Source: Cercospora beticola (taxonomy: Eukaryota; Ascomycota; Dothideomycetes; Mycosphaerellales; Mycosphaerellaceae). From it: DNA of 64,000 nt. Both the position numbers and the translations under genes were made by a program. Below are positions 1-9,388 of this stretch, one piece after another (position 1 is the stretch's first letter; each line of letters begins with the position of its first letter). Under the pieces are notes generated by a model, which worked only from the letters and a program-made list of their open reading frames with translations, was not told where the DNA came from and did no database searches. Location: the NCBI RefSeq assembly GCF_033473495.1, contig NC_088937.1, positions 1,178,001 to 1,242,000 on the forward strand, written 5' to 3'.

Positions 1-1
1 G

Positions 2-1585
2 GCGGAGCAGCACAACCATCACACGAAAGGCAAGCTCACAAAGAAGCAAAAGGAAGAGCTGCAGGATGAGCTTGAAGAGGCCGTGCGGCACTTGACAGAT
101 ATTCTGCCCAGACTTTTGAAGAAGTTCGGCGATGCTCCAGGCACTGCAGCTGCTGTTCTCCGCTTGGAAGGTGTCTTCGCGATTCCTGCTCTGCAAAGCT
201 TGCGGGCCGATCCCACGATCAATGGTGCCCTGCTCGATGATCTTCGAAAGCAGTTCATGTCACACGGCACGGACGAAGTGCTTGGTCCAGCGACAAGTGC
301 CATACTGCACGCCAAATCCTACGGAGACCTCGACGACACCGCGGTGGAGAAATTGTCCGGCCTGTGGGAGGATGTGGTCAGCAATCTTGCAGAGCTGCTG
401 AATGTCGACACACTGACTGTCCGTGGGGCTTCACCACGAGAAGAATTGGTGGCACTCAGCAACAATCTGCTTCGGATTGTGCATCTTGCCACCATTTCGA
501 ACCCTATATCACATCTTGAGGATGGCAATCTCGCAGGCAGCAACACCGATCCGGACAAGGCATATAACGGTGCGATCGACTTCATCGTCGATTTGCTACA
601 ACGCGCTGTGCACTCCACCGGGCCAGCTCCTGATCCTGAAGAGGCAGCACTCGAGGACAGCATCGCTGCGAGAGCTGCAGAGGCAGCCTTGTTCTATTTT
701 CGATGGAAGCTGTCCGCATTGGCGACAGCCGTCAGGACAGGTGTAGGCTCAGAACTGGATGATCTGGAGCCGTTATGCCTTCGACGAGACACATACGTGA
801 CAAATACCATGATGGTACTTGATGGAAGGAAAGCGACAGAACAGGTCTGCTTCTCGATGACTGGCTGTTTACTAGACTTGCACACGTCTGGGGCTGTGTT
901 ACGCACGGTGAAGGCGAAACCCGGCATCAGTGAAGACTATACCGTGTTGATTATGGACTTGGACTCTGAACATGAGAAGGCGGTACTGAAGACCTTCGCT
1001 GCGCTTGAGAAGGACTTCGCCAAATTGAGCCGCAAGAAACTGGACGACCACTCAAACGAGGACGAAGAGATGGACGTTGATGCAGACCCTGTCGATGACG
1101 ATCCACTATCTGAATCCGAAGACGAGGATGAGGACCACCAGCTTCAAACATCTCAACAAGCTCGGGATGCCAAGCTCGCGAAGCCTCTCATCGCCGAACA
1201 GAAGCTATGCATCCTGACAGGCAAGATTGTACAAGCTGAGGCTGCTGGCGTCCTGGCGGACAAAGCGACACGAAAGCGCGTGGAGCGCAACAAGACCAGA
1301 CTTGGGCCAAACTTCAAGGAAGTGGTAGCATATTTCGAGAAGCCCAATTTGGAGAAGAAGGCCGGGAAGAGCAGAGCGAAGCCTAAAGCGAAAGCTGCTC
1401 CAAACGGGATCGGGAGGAAACCCAAAGCTGATCCAAAGAGTAATGCCATCGTGGCTGAGGACGAAATGGAAGACGAGATTGAGGATGAGGACGAGGTCGA
1501 TGTCGAGCCACAGGCACTTGAAGAGGATGATCGCGAGACTGCCAATGGTGCCCCAGCAGACGAGGAGAGCGTGGTCGGCGACTGA
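2..1585 (+). CDS. Cohesin subunit of the STAG/Scc3/Psc3 family, C-terminal part (5' end outside window)
   Basis: The frame is open from base 2, so the gene begins left of the window and only about 527 C-terminal residues are seen. The first ATG-like start inside (a GTG at 83) is not a true start. The visible part is alpha-helical with leucine-rich HEAT-like segments. It is followed by a very acidic stretch (around 1060-1135), a basic segment (KAGKSRAKPKAKAAPNG, about 1360-1410) and a second acidic tail. This layout resembles the C-terminus of fungal nuclear cohesin subunit Psc3/Irr1, which supports the Smc-kleisin ring in sister-chromatid cohesion. The N-terminal STAG domain that would prove it is not in the window. 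No intron is seen in this part. The identification comes from recalled family resemblance and is fairly sure. Confidence 0.7.
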   Translation, partial: AEQHNHHTKGKLTKKQKEELQDELEEAVRHLTDILPRLLKKFGDAPGTAAAVLRLEGVFAIPALQSLRADPTINGALLDDLRKQFMSHGTDEVLGPATSAILHAKSYGDLDDTAVEKLSGLWEDVVSNLAELLNVDTLTVRGASPREELVALSNNLLRIVHLATISNPISHLEDGNLAGSNTDPDKAYNGAIDFIVDLLQRAVHSTGPAPDPEEAALEDSIAARAAEAALFYFRWKLSALATAVRTGVGSELDDLEPLCLRRDTYVTNTMMVLDGRKATEQVCFSMTGCLLDLHTSGAVLRTVKAKPGISEDYTVLIMDLDSEHEKAVLKTFAALEKDFAKLSRKKLDDHSNEDEEMDVDADPVDDDPLSESEDEDEDHQLQTSQQARDAKLAKPLIAEQKLCILTGKIVQAEAAGVLADKATRKRVERNKTRLGPNFKEVVAYFEKPNLEKKAGKSRAKPKAKAAPNGIGRKPKADPKSNAIVAEDEMEDEIEDEDEVDVEPQALEEDDRETANGAPADEESVVGD

Positions 1586-2009
1586 ACAATTCCCGACCTT
1601 CTATGATGAGCTCAAATGTCTCGATCCAAAATGCTACAGGCGCTCCAGGTCACGTCCTTCCACAGCGCACTAAAATCGCCAAGCTTGCAAGGATGATAGG
1701 GACGGATGAGTTGAAGTGTTCGATGGACTCTCTTCCAGCCTGTAGGCAGGAACGCTCACGTTGCACAAGTGCGCGGCGTGGAGGCCGATCACATCATGGC
1801 CCGTCATGTGCGCACTGCAGGCTGCGAGGTAGCGAAGGCTTTGTACAGAACGCCGCAGGGAAGACGGCGCGAGGCACTCGCCCAGGCGATATTACTCTTA
1901 TCAATTGATGATTGTTTTCAATTCAATGCTTGTAAGCCGCAAGCTGCGTAGTAATGCTAAAAGGGGTATCTCCGCTGATTCCTGACACGTCAATGTCCGT
2001 CCCACATTT
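1586..2009. other. Convergent intergenic region
   Basis: The 3' ends of the cohesin gene and the aim6-like gene face each other here. Only short unconvincing open frames are present. It presumably holds both 3' UTRs. I see no RNA gene or repeat. Confidence 0.5.
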
Positions 2010-3504
2010 CTACCAGAACCCATGTACACGCGCTTTCCAATTCTCCACTGCCATCCCCTTCAAATCATCGCCATTCAACATATCAACGCCCTCGCGCATC
2101 AGCGTCTCCCAGACCGAGTTGCGCAGGCTTACAGGCCAGTTCGGCGTGTCCCAGTAACGGACATATAGTCCTCTTCGCTTTGCTCCTCTGATCTGTCCTC
2201 GAATCTTGTTGAGCTGGGACGCGGACAATTGACCTCCCCAAACAAAGCCTATAGATCTCGCGAACGAAACACTTGCGTACCAGGAGTTGGTAGAATTGAA
2301 GTCGTCCGCAGAAGTCACAATGCCAGTTCCAACATTTCCTTGGCCACCTTCAACAAAGCCTGTCTTGCTTTCATCAATTTCTAAGCTGTCGGTATCACGC
2401 TCTCGCTCAGGCTCCCACATTCGATCGAGAGGGGCATCGAAGAAGATTTCGCGGCGTTCGGTGTCGCCAACGACCATGTCGAAGGGAGTATTTCCAGTTC
2501 CGACCACTGTTACAGCGCGTTTGTGAAATTGCTTTCCATCGTGGTACGAGAGATAGTCCTTCTCACGCAGCGCGGACAACTGCCTTTGTACGTGGGGATA
2601 TGTCTCACGCCCTTCGGTTTTGAAGTCGACGAGCAGAGTGAGACTCTGATCAGGATCGGCATCGAATACTCCATGTCCGGTAGTATTGCCGAAAGCGTTG
2701 TGCGGATTCATCGTGTCGAGCATCTCAACGATCGGGTTGATGTATAAGTTTCGAAATGTTCGATTCTTGGTCAGAGCGGCAGTATTATGACCAACATATA
2801 ACTCTTCGTCGAAATGCCAGACATCAGCTTCGACGCCAGTGCAACCCCAATGTAGTGCATCGTAGAGTGGGATTTTTCGCCAATAGTCATTGTGTGAGTG
2901 ACATCGGATGGGAAGCACGTCTCTTGTCGCGTCCGTAGGGTAGTTGGCAAGGCCATCGCCAGGTTTTCCAGCAAGACCCCATTCGGGAAGAAAGATCTCG
3001 TCGGTTTCGAGATTCCAGAAAAGGCGCGCGCGGCCTACAATAGCTTGTAGTATGTGAAGAACGCCACTGTAATAGGTGAGTAGGTTTGCAAGCATCGTCA
3101 TCGCATAGGTCAGCTTACAAGAACATCAATACTGCGACCGAGACCATAACACAAGTCCTTCTGATCGAGCCTGCCAGCGAGCGACGACGTCTGCGTCCTT
3201 CCCTCACTGGGCTCGACTTGAGCTTTCCCTCATCCAAGGCATCATTTCGCGGGCCAAGATGATCCTGGTCGTGGTCTCTGCTTCGTCGTCGTTGACGCGA
3301 AGTCATGCCCAAGAAAGAAAGAACATGGCCGACAGTGGATCGCCGTTGCGAGCGCTCCGGGAAGTAGTGTTCTGACGACGCCTCATCATCATCATCGAAG
3401 TCTCGGTAGTAGACGGGTAAGATGGGTGAAGATGTCAAGCTTTGACTTTCGTCCATGTCCTTGTCCTTGGCGCTGCCGTTACCCAACGCCATTGCGCCTG
3501 GCAT
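2010..3504 (-). CDS. aim6: Aim6-like membrane-anchored PLC-like phosphodiesterase family protein
   Basis: Two exons, 3119-3504 and 2010-3066, joined across a 52-nt intron (3067-3118, gtaagc...ttacag), give 480 aa. The longer open frame begins with GTG at 3534; the first ATG is at 3504. The N-terminal 115 residues are polar, low-complexity and end in an arginine run. One hydrophobic segment (about 117-138) follows and is created exactly across the splice junction. The rest is a soluble domain with the motif RCHSHNDYWRKIPLYDAL, then VEADVWHF and LLVDFKTEG, as in the Altered Inheritance of Mitochondria 6 family, which is related to glycerophosphodiester phosphodiesterases. This suggests a single-pass protein with a luminal or extracellular TIM-barrel-like domain. 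The substrate is unknown. Retention of the intron would add one codon and a TAA, giving a truncated tail-anchored peptide. Confidence 0.85.
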
Positions 3505-4968
3505 TTGCTTGCTGGAGCCAATTTTCGATCCCACAATCTGGTTGTCCTGGTTGGAGACGCTGGTCTGAGGTAGTGATCGGTGACTCGGGCGAATTGTTCA
3601 AGTGCGATGCTGTTGACGTTCAGGGACTGCCGACCGACTTTACTTTGCTACTGCAAACGAAAATGCTCATGCGCCATTCAATGCGCCTGGAAGCGGAGTG
3701 CGGTTATGCTCATAAAATTGTTGAACTGTGAAGGCTGAGGGCTGCTATGGAGGTACGAAGGGAGGTACTGTTCGCAGACACGCAGGCGGCGGGAGCGCTG
3801 CATAAGAAGGAGATCGCTCGTCCATCAGTACACCGCACAGGCACATGCCGCCAGATCAAACGATGGAAGCATGTGAGCATACCATAGAGCGCAAAAGAGC
3901 CAGCAGGGACATGGCGAACGAAGCACGCTTTCCGCGGCGAGACCTGATTGGCGGCAATGCGAAGAGCGCGTGCGCCACACGTAAAGTCCCGGCCATCGGC
4001 CCCAGGGTCTTCAATCTTTGGTCTCTTTTGCCGAAGCTTCTATACGACCAGACTCGCGGCCTGGCGTTGCGGCACGCTGCTGATTGGGAGTGGTAGAGCT
4101 AACAACACCAATGGCATGAGTGAAGATGTCTACAATACGAGACCAGAGCTTACGTGGCACACGAGCTCCTACCAGAACAAGGTTAAGTCAGACAAAGTTC
4201 GAAAGTCAACCACCTTCGAGTTTAATGGCTCGAGGCTGAGCGTGATGAACCCATCTCGTATGTGCCCTGGAGTGCAAACGGCAGATATGACAAGATCGAA
4301 CAAGCACGTCAAGGTGCAACAGGCAGCAGCTTCTAAACGACCACGATTAGTGAACGTTTCTTCAGCCATGCTCGAAACGGCGGCCCTGGGAGAGTCTCGA
4401 AATGGCGGCCCTAGGAGATTCTCGAAAGGAACACACTGTCATGCTTCGAGTAGGCGGCGTCAAGCTCGATTGCTACTTCTGGACCACCTCGTGCCCTGCA
4501 CGACGTGCTGCAAGGCCGCGACATTGCTGCTGCTGCTGTGCTGTGCGGTCAAATAATCGCCAAAGCGCATCCTTACCCCCGAAGATACGGAAGACTCGCA
4601 GCTGCCTGGCTGGGGCTTGGACAAGCGTTGCAGAAACCTCTCTGAAACGCGACCACCTTTCACCGGTGAGTTTGGATCACAGCCAAGGCCTAAGCCAGCA
4701 CAATGGTGGAACAACGTTGATGAAGTGGATCGTGGGCAGGCCGAGCTCAATGGCTTGTGGTGTGCAGAATGCGTCCAGGGACTGACAACGCGACCTATCA
4801 TCGCGTGCTGTTTCTTGCGGTGCCCCTGTCTGTGTTTGTGATTCTTTTCGTGCTGTAAAAGTGAGAATCGCAATGGGAAACCCGTGGAAACGAGATTGAG
4901 GTAGCCCGAGGGGCGATGGAGCACCCAACATGTCTGCCTGGGCTCCATGATACCATTCGTATTGGAGC
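3505..4968. other. Long intergenic region upstream of aim6, downstream of eIF2D
   Basis: About 1.46 kb without a convincing gene. An open frame at 3948-4556 (+) is low complexity, has no recognisable domain and overlaps equally long frames on the other strand. The stretch contains a GCT-rich run near 4527-4545 and the tandem repeat annotated at 4371. The left end must include the aim6 promoter. Confidence 0.4.
4371..4430. repeat. 25-bp tandem repeat, 2.3 copies
   Basis: Copy 1 occupies 4371-4395 and copy 2 4396-4420. They differ at three positions, and a third partial copy begins at 4421 (ctcgaaagga). The unit begins ctcgaaa and contains ggcggccct. It is non-coding as far as I can tell. Confidence 0.8.
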
Positions 4969-6897
4969 TCACCATTTCTTCCCCTTGGTCTTGTCAAGCA
5001 CTTCCACCCATCGCTTGTCAACGCCTCTGCGCTCAAGTGCTTTGACTACTGCATCCTTCTGTGGTCCCTGCACCATGACCTCAAGGACTTCCTTCTCGTT
5101 CTTCTTTGCGGCGCCAGCGAGAGGTTCAACACTTGTGCTGCCAGCACACGTCTTTCTCAGCTCATCCGCCAAAGGTCTTGGGTTGACGTGGTAGACCTCG
5201 AGGCCAGAGACCTTTGTCACGGTCTTGTTGCCACTTCTTGTCTCCAATGTAATGTGTATTTTTGGCGCTGCACCGCTCTTTGCTTTCACACTGGCCGGAT
5301 CCACCCCTTGGCGGACGATGGTGTGCTGCTGCGCCATCCCGTGCAACACGCGATCGATGAGTGCATCTCGCGGTACGGTGCCCTTGGCTAGCACTTCCTT
5401 GTCAAGTGAGCCAGAGCCATCGAAGACGGCGTTGGCCAGGACTGGATTGAGTTTGACCAACCGCTTGTTTGTCTCGGATATGAGGTTCTCCTTTTCGAGA
5501 TATGCCGTGACAAGCTCACGCACTTCCGGCGGCGTGTACTGTTGCTTCGTACTGGACACTGCATCAAAAATAGGCTGCAGCTTGGCAGCCGGTTTGTAGG
5601 AAGAGATTACTTGCAGCTTCTGCCCGATGGAATCATCGCCGACATCGGTTTTTGCTGTCCCTGCTTCTCCTCGGCCAAGTGATGTACCGCTCGCATTCTC
5701 CTTCTTTGGCAGTCGGTATGGCTTGAAGTTGACAACAGCCGCATCATCGAAATCAACGTCGATTATTGTCGTCTCATTGCCATCTTTGTCCTTCGATTTC
5801 ACGATCTTAGCTTTGTCCAAGCTCTTGACAAACTTCTTGATATTCTTCCAAGATGTCTTCTTGATCTGTAGCTGCTGCGCCTCCTCTGGTGTGTACGCCG
5901 GTAGAAACGGCTGGACCAAGGTTGACATGATCACAGTCTGCGTTAGCGGGAAGTCGAGGCCGTAATTTTTGGCGTTAGGATTGGAGCTCTTGTAGTGGTT
6001 GATACCAAAGAGAAAAGCGTTCCGAAAGGCTTCGTCGATTTCCTTTTGCGACAATTCTTTGGCTTTTACATTCTCGCTGGATTCCTCGCTGTCCGCAGGC
6101 ACATCGACGGCCCTGGTGTTGGCGCTGCCGTTGGTTGCAGAGTCCCCAAGTGCCACCCCACCTGCTTCATATTGGTCCTCCAGGTCAAGGTCTGCTACTT
6201 GTTCCAATAGTCCTCGATTCTGTAAGATTTTGGTCCGTCCCTCGACCTCTTCTGGAGGCTGTTGGCCTGGCTTCCCCAAGTGGCCCCACGACCACAATTC
6301 ATCTCCGAGAAAGTGCATATTTTCCACTGCTTTTCCTTTCTCGCCTCTTACCTTCTGTAGATCACAGACATCAATGACGCACACTCCTACTGCTACAGGG
6401 ATGGAGGGCCGTTCAAGCGCTGCTATGGCCACCACGGCACCCTTTCTAGCTCGAGGAGGAAAAGGCGGCCCGCCGAACAGGCCAGGAATCATCAGATCTG
6501 CACCACCTTGCAGTTTCTTGATAACGATGTCTGGTGTGTGCAGCAAAGGCACGAGGTCGGGATGACGCCAAAGTGTGTAGACTGAGGGTATCATTTGTCC
6601 TTCAACCTGAAACCACAGTATTCTCGACTCTTCTCCATCCTGGCTACCGACGTATAGAGTGCCTGAGGCTTGCTGCGCTTCCGGCCGCTTGAACGTCGTC
6701 GACTGTGTGTTCTCGGGGAGAAGAGAGTTCCGTAGAGCACTGTGAGCAGCGGTTGCCTCTGCCTTCTGTTCAGGAGTTTCGTCGTCGACGGCTTTACTGT
6801 CCAGGTCGAAGTCCTTGATGATCTGGTCGGCGAGCTTGCGTCGATCAGATGATCGCATAGGAGCCTGTGGCTTGATGATGGGCTTCTTCTTGAACAT
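4969..6897 (-). CDS. TMA64: Translation initiation factor eIF2D / Tma64
   Basis: A single exon encodes 642 aa. The open frame continues upstream to 7044, but the family start is the ATG at 6897 (MFKKKPIIKPQ then SSDRRKLADQ), matching the conserved eIF2D/ligatin N-terminus. Domains in order: a short DUF1947-like N-terminus; a PUA domain at about residues 100-210 (SGTLYVGSQDG, PDIVIKKLQGGADLMIPG); an internal acidic linker; an SWIB/MDM2-like region around 370-520; and a C-terminal SUI1/eIF1-like domain (HITLETRSGNKTVTKVSGLE) up to residue 642. eIF2D/Tma64 binds the 40S subunit and delivers or removes tRNA independently of eIF2, mainly in recycling and re-initiation. All domains appear present and unbroken. 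Confidence 0.93.
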   Translation of the reverse strand: MFKKKPIIKPQAPMRSSDRRKLADQIIKDFDLDSKAVDDETPEQKAEATAAHSALRNSLLPENTQSTTFKRPEAQQASGTLYVGSQDGEESRILWFQVEGQMIPSVYTLWRHPDLVPLLHTPDIVIKKLQGGADLMIPGLFGGPPFPPRARKGAVVAIAALERPSIPVAVGVCVIDVCDLQKVRGEKGKAVENMHFLGDELWSWGHLGKPGQQPPEEVEGRTKILQNRGLLEQVADLDLEDQYEAGGVALGDSATNGSANTRAVDVPADSEESSENVKAKELSQKEIDEAFRNAFLFGINHYKSSNPNAKNYGLDFPLTQTVIMSTLVQPFLPAYTPEEAQQLQIKKTSWKNIKKFVKSLDKAKIVKSKDKDGNETTIIDVDFDDAAVVNFKPYRLPKKENASGTSLGRGEAGTAKTDVGDDSIGQKLQVISSYKPAAKLQPIFDAVSSTKQQYTPPEVRELVTAYLEKENLISETNKRLVKLNPVLANAVFDGSGSLDKEVLAKGTVPRDALIDRVLHGMAQQHTIVRQGVDPASVKAKSGAAPKIHITLETRSGNKTVTKVSGLEVYHVNPRPLADELRKTCAGSTSVEPLAGAAKKNEKEVLEVMVQGPQKDAVVKALERRGVDKRWVEVLDKTKGKKW

Positions 6898-7473
6898 GAC
6901 GACGGTAGGGACTGGAGAATGCAATCGAGTGTACGCGCGATGGACGCGAAGTTCGCGAATCTGGAGGGCGAAGCTCGGGATCCTAGCACTGCGATGACGA
7001 GGTGGAGGGGTCGTGCCTGTCTGCACGTGGAGGGCCGCGTGCATTCCGCGCGCAATCCAGGAGTTCAGGCATCACCTCTCGGTGCGCCTGCAGCCCACCT
7101 CACCTCACCTCGCCTTTGTAATATGTCGACTGAACAGTCGCCTCGGCGTTCACTGACGACGCTCCATCGATTTGTGAGCCCAGCCCAGCTGTGAGAAGTG
7201 CATGATCAGACCACAGGCTTGAACGATCGAACCGATGGTCTTGGCAAGTCGCCCCGCCATCCAACTTGTGCAAGCACAATCACAAATCGTGCGCGGCGCC
7301 CAGTTTTGTGGCTGTGGTTCGCTGGGCAATCTGCGGACATGTAGGCGGGTAGGGCATGGTATGCGATGCCCGGGCGTGCTGTTGTCTTGGATTTTATCAG
7401 CACCTGCCGCACACGTTCGTTTGCTCTACCTGACAGGCACGACGCTGGCTCCCCAAGATCAGAATACTTCACC
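6898..7473. promoter_or_regulatory. Divergent promoter region, eIF2D / F-box gene
   Basis: This space lies between the divergent starts of eIF2D (6897, minus) and the F-box gene (plus). It contains a short CACCT direct repeat near 7096-7112. Two in-frame upstream ATG or open stretches make the exact F-box start uncertain. No specific binding site is claimed. Confidence 0.4.
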
Positions 7474-8241
7474 ATGTCCTCACGCTGCTCTCAATCTTCT
7501 TCTACGTACACTGGCTTATCGACTAAACAAGAACATCACCTCGACTCCGTAGCATCACATCATTCGAACAAAGACACAATGTCTTCACATGCATTCGCCA
7601 TCGTTGAACTCCTGGAGAGTGTCCTGATGCACCTCGAAATGAAAGATCTTCTTCGCATTCAGCGCGTCTCGCAGCAATGGCGCACAGTAATCACGACCTC
7701 ACCAAATTTGCTCAGGAGAATGTTCCTAGGATTCGTTCCTAAAACGGGCAAGCTCTCCCACTCTGTATGCGACAATAACTCCAAGCCGGAATCTGCTTGT
7801 CACGCTCCAACTACGGCGAAAGGTGTTCCGGGGCGCCATTTGCTGAATACCACATCGGACGTGCGACCAGCCTTCGACCAACCGCCCCAGCATATCCAGT
7901 TCAATCCGGTCTTCCCTTCGGACGGGAGAATCGTGAGACTGCGAACTGCTCAATTTCGCGCGAAGCTGGATTGCAGAGAGTCGTGGTTAGACATGTTCTT
8001 CACCCAAGCTCCGTGCACGGAAATGCAAGTTGGTTTATATTTCATTCGCAAGCGCGAGTGGATGTCACGTTTCGGTTTGATTCGGAGATCCGACGAGCCG
8101 GTCGTTCTGACAATGACGGTAAGGCGAGATACAGGCGTGCGAGCCAGAGACATTCTGGAGTCGTTGCGAAGTGCTTGCAGCGAGGACGTGCAGCGGTGGC
8201 AGAGAATTGATATCTGTGCACCAGGGGCGGCCAATGCTTGA
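7474..8241 (+). CDS. F-box domain protein
   Basis: Encodes 255 aa from the ATG at 7474, which has a good context (ACC before ATG). Other in-frame ATGs exist at 7366 (291 aa) and 7579 (220 aa). An F-box lies directly after the third ATG (AIVELLESVLMHLEMKDLLR, then QRVSQQWRTVI), followed by the typical fungal continuation about the first 'brick' of residues and a C-terminal domain (FFTQAPCTEMQV, ARDILESLRSAC). Proteins of this type are expanded in Dothideomycetes and are thought to be SCF ubiquitin-ligase adaptors; the target is unknown. No intron is apparent. The F-box call is fairly sure, the start is not. Confidence 0.75.
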   Translation: MSSRCSQSSSTYTGLSTKQEHHLDSVASHHSNKDTMSSHAFAIVELLESVLMHLEMKDLLRIQRVSQQWRTVITTSPNLLRRMFLGFVPKTGKLSHSVCDNNSKPESACHAPTTAKGVPGRHLLNTTSDVRPAFDQPPQHIQFNPVFPSDGRIVRLRTAQFRAKLDCRESWLDMFFTQAPCTEMQVGLYFIRKREWMSRFGLIRRSDEPVVLTMTVRRDTGVRARDILESLRSACSEDVQRWQRIDICAPGAANA

Positions 8242-8571
8242 TACCCCCTCCCGAAGTGAGGCGAGCAGAAGGCCTTCCCAGGTTATCGTCATGACGGGCG
8301 TGCTGCGCTGTTCATGTACATAAGGCGAACTAGATGCATAAATCAGTTGTCAGTACAGTGCAAAATATGCATTGCTCATATCGTCAGTTGACATCCGAGG
8401 TGACTCGCACTTTCAGGACTGCCCTCGATACCGTGAGCCGTATCCATGTCGTGTCTCGAACCACAAGCAACTCGATGTGTGAAGGAAACTCCTTAGAATA
8501 CAGTGTCCGTGCTCTTATTTACATCTATTCCGCTCGAGACCCGCAAACGCTGCATCGTGATCGCACCACAT
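8242..8571. other. Convergent intergenic region
   Basis: 330 bp between the stops of the F-box gene and qcr10. No RNA gene, repeat or conserved frame was recognised. The frames here are too short to support. Confidence 0.4.
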
Positions 8572-9018
8572 CTAGAATGGGTTATCTTCTGGTGCGACTT
8601 CAGTGTGGTAGAAGCTGGCAATGAACGGAATCTTCTCCAAAATGTCCTGCTTCACCTTGGGCACAGCGTCGAAAAACATGATCGCAAATGTTCCAGCAGC
8701 AACGCCGAAGCCAGCTGCCAGTGTGCCACTGCATCGCGTGTCAGAGCTGTCGAATTGTGGTTGAGAAGGGTATGTCGCGAACGTACTAGTAGTAGCCCTT
8801 GCCTGCATCCACGCCAAAGACGTGTGGCTTGATCTTGTATCTGCGCAATTTGTCAGCCTTGCCAATTCCTACGTTGTCGCTCGTGCGGTGCCATACTGAG
8901 GGCCGTAGGGACTCTTGTAGGTGTCAACCTTGACAGGTTTCCGCCAGACGTGTGTGCCGGGAGCGCCGCTCTTCCATAGTCCAGCACCGCCCTGGAGGGT
9001 CGGGCTCGTGTTCTGCAT
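8572..9018 (-). CDS. QCR10: Ubiquinol-cytochrome c reductase subunit 10 (complex III)
   Basis: Three exons (8897-9018, 8787-8840, 8572-8728) with introns of 56 and 58 nt (8841-8896, 8729-8786). Each intron has a CTGAC branch site, and the second has a perfect GTACGT donor. Splicing gives 110 aa. The protein has a polar N-terminus with KSPYGPQYKIKPHVFG, one transmembrane helix (GTLAAGFGVAAGTFAIMFF) and the ending APEDNPF. The ending resembles the PPED.P end of yeast Qcr10, as does KQDILEKIPFI before it. Qcr10 is a small accessory subunit of the cytochrome bc1 complex in the mitochondrial inner membrane. All splice phases agree, which strongly supports the model; only the last exon forms a sizeable raw open frame. 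Confidence 0.85.
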
Positions 9019-9388
9019 GCCATTCAGCCATAGTCCGTGTGCTCTAGCTCTTGCATCCTACCAATAGTCTCAGCGCGGGTCGCATGGTGTGTGTGGTGCG
9101 AGGGTGGTGATGTCGGTGGTCGTCGGGAGAAAGTCGAGAGCTGGTGAAGTCAATGTTTCGTTTGGCCGTGACGAGCCAATCGTCGCAGCCAGCGCGGTCA
9201 TTCTCAACCGCACGGCAGAATCCGACACCGACCGACAATTGCTCAATTGACAGCCGCATTTCTGGCCACCCGCACTCGCCCACGCCTCCTCTGTTCGTAC
9301 GCTCGCGATGACGACGTAACTTAGCAGCTTCAGCCCGTCAGCACCATGTTGCAGGGCGAGCAGAGCGCGCGACGATTCAGGAGTGGAT
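9019..9388. promoter_or_regulatory. Divergent promoter qcr10 / trs130 with CCAAT boxes
   Basis: The 370 bp between two divergent starts carry CCAAT on the plus strand at 9061-9065 (in ACCAATAG) and at 9176-9180 (in AGCCAATCG). CCAAT is the core bound by the Hap/CBC complex, which controls many respiratory genes in yeast and filamentous fungi. A role for these two sites in qcr10 expression is inference only. Confidence 0.4.

Noticed and set aside
83..1585. GTG start at 83 as the beginning of the cohesin gene
   Set aside because: The frame is open to base 2 and the residues before it fit the family, so the gene is simply truncated by the window edge.
3948..4556. 202-codon frame as a gene
   Set aside because: No domain, no intron, and equally long frames overlap on the other strand.
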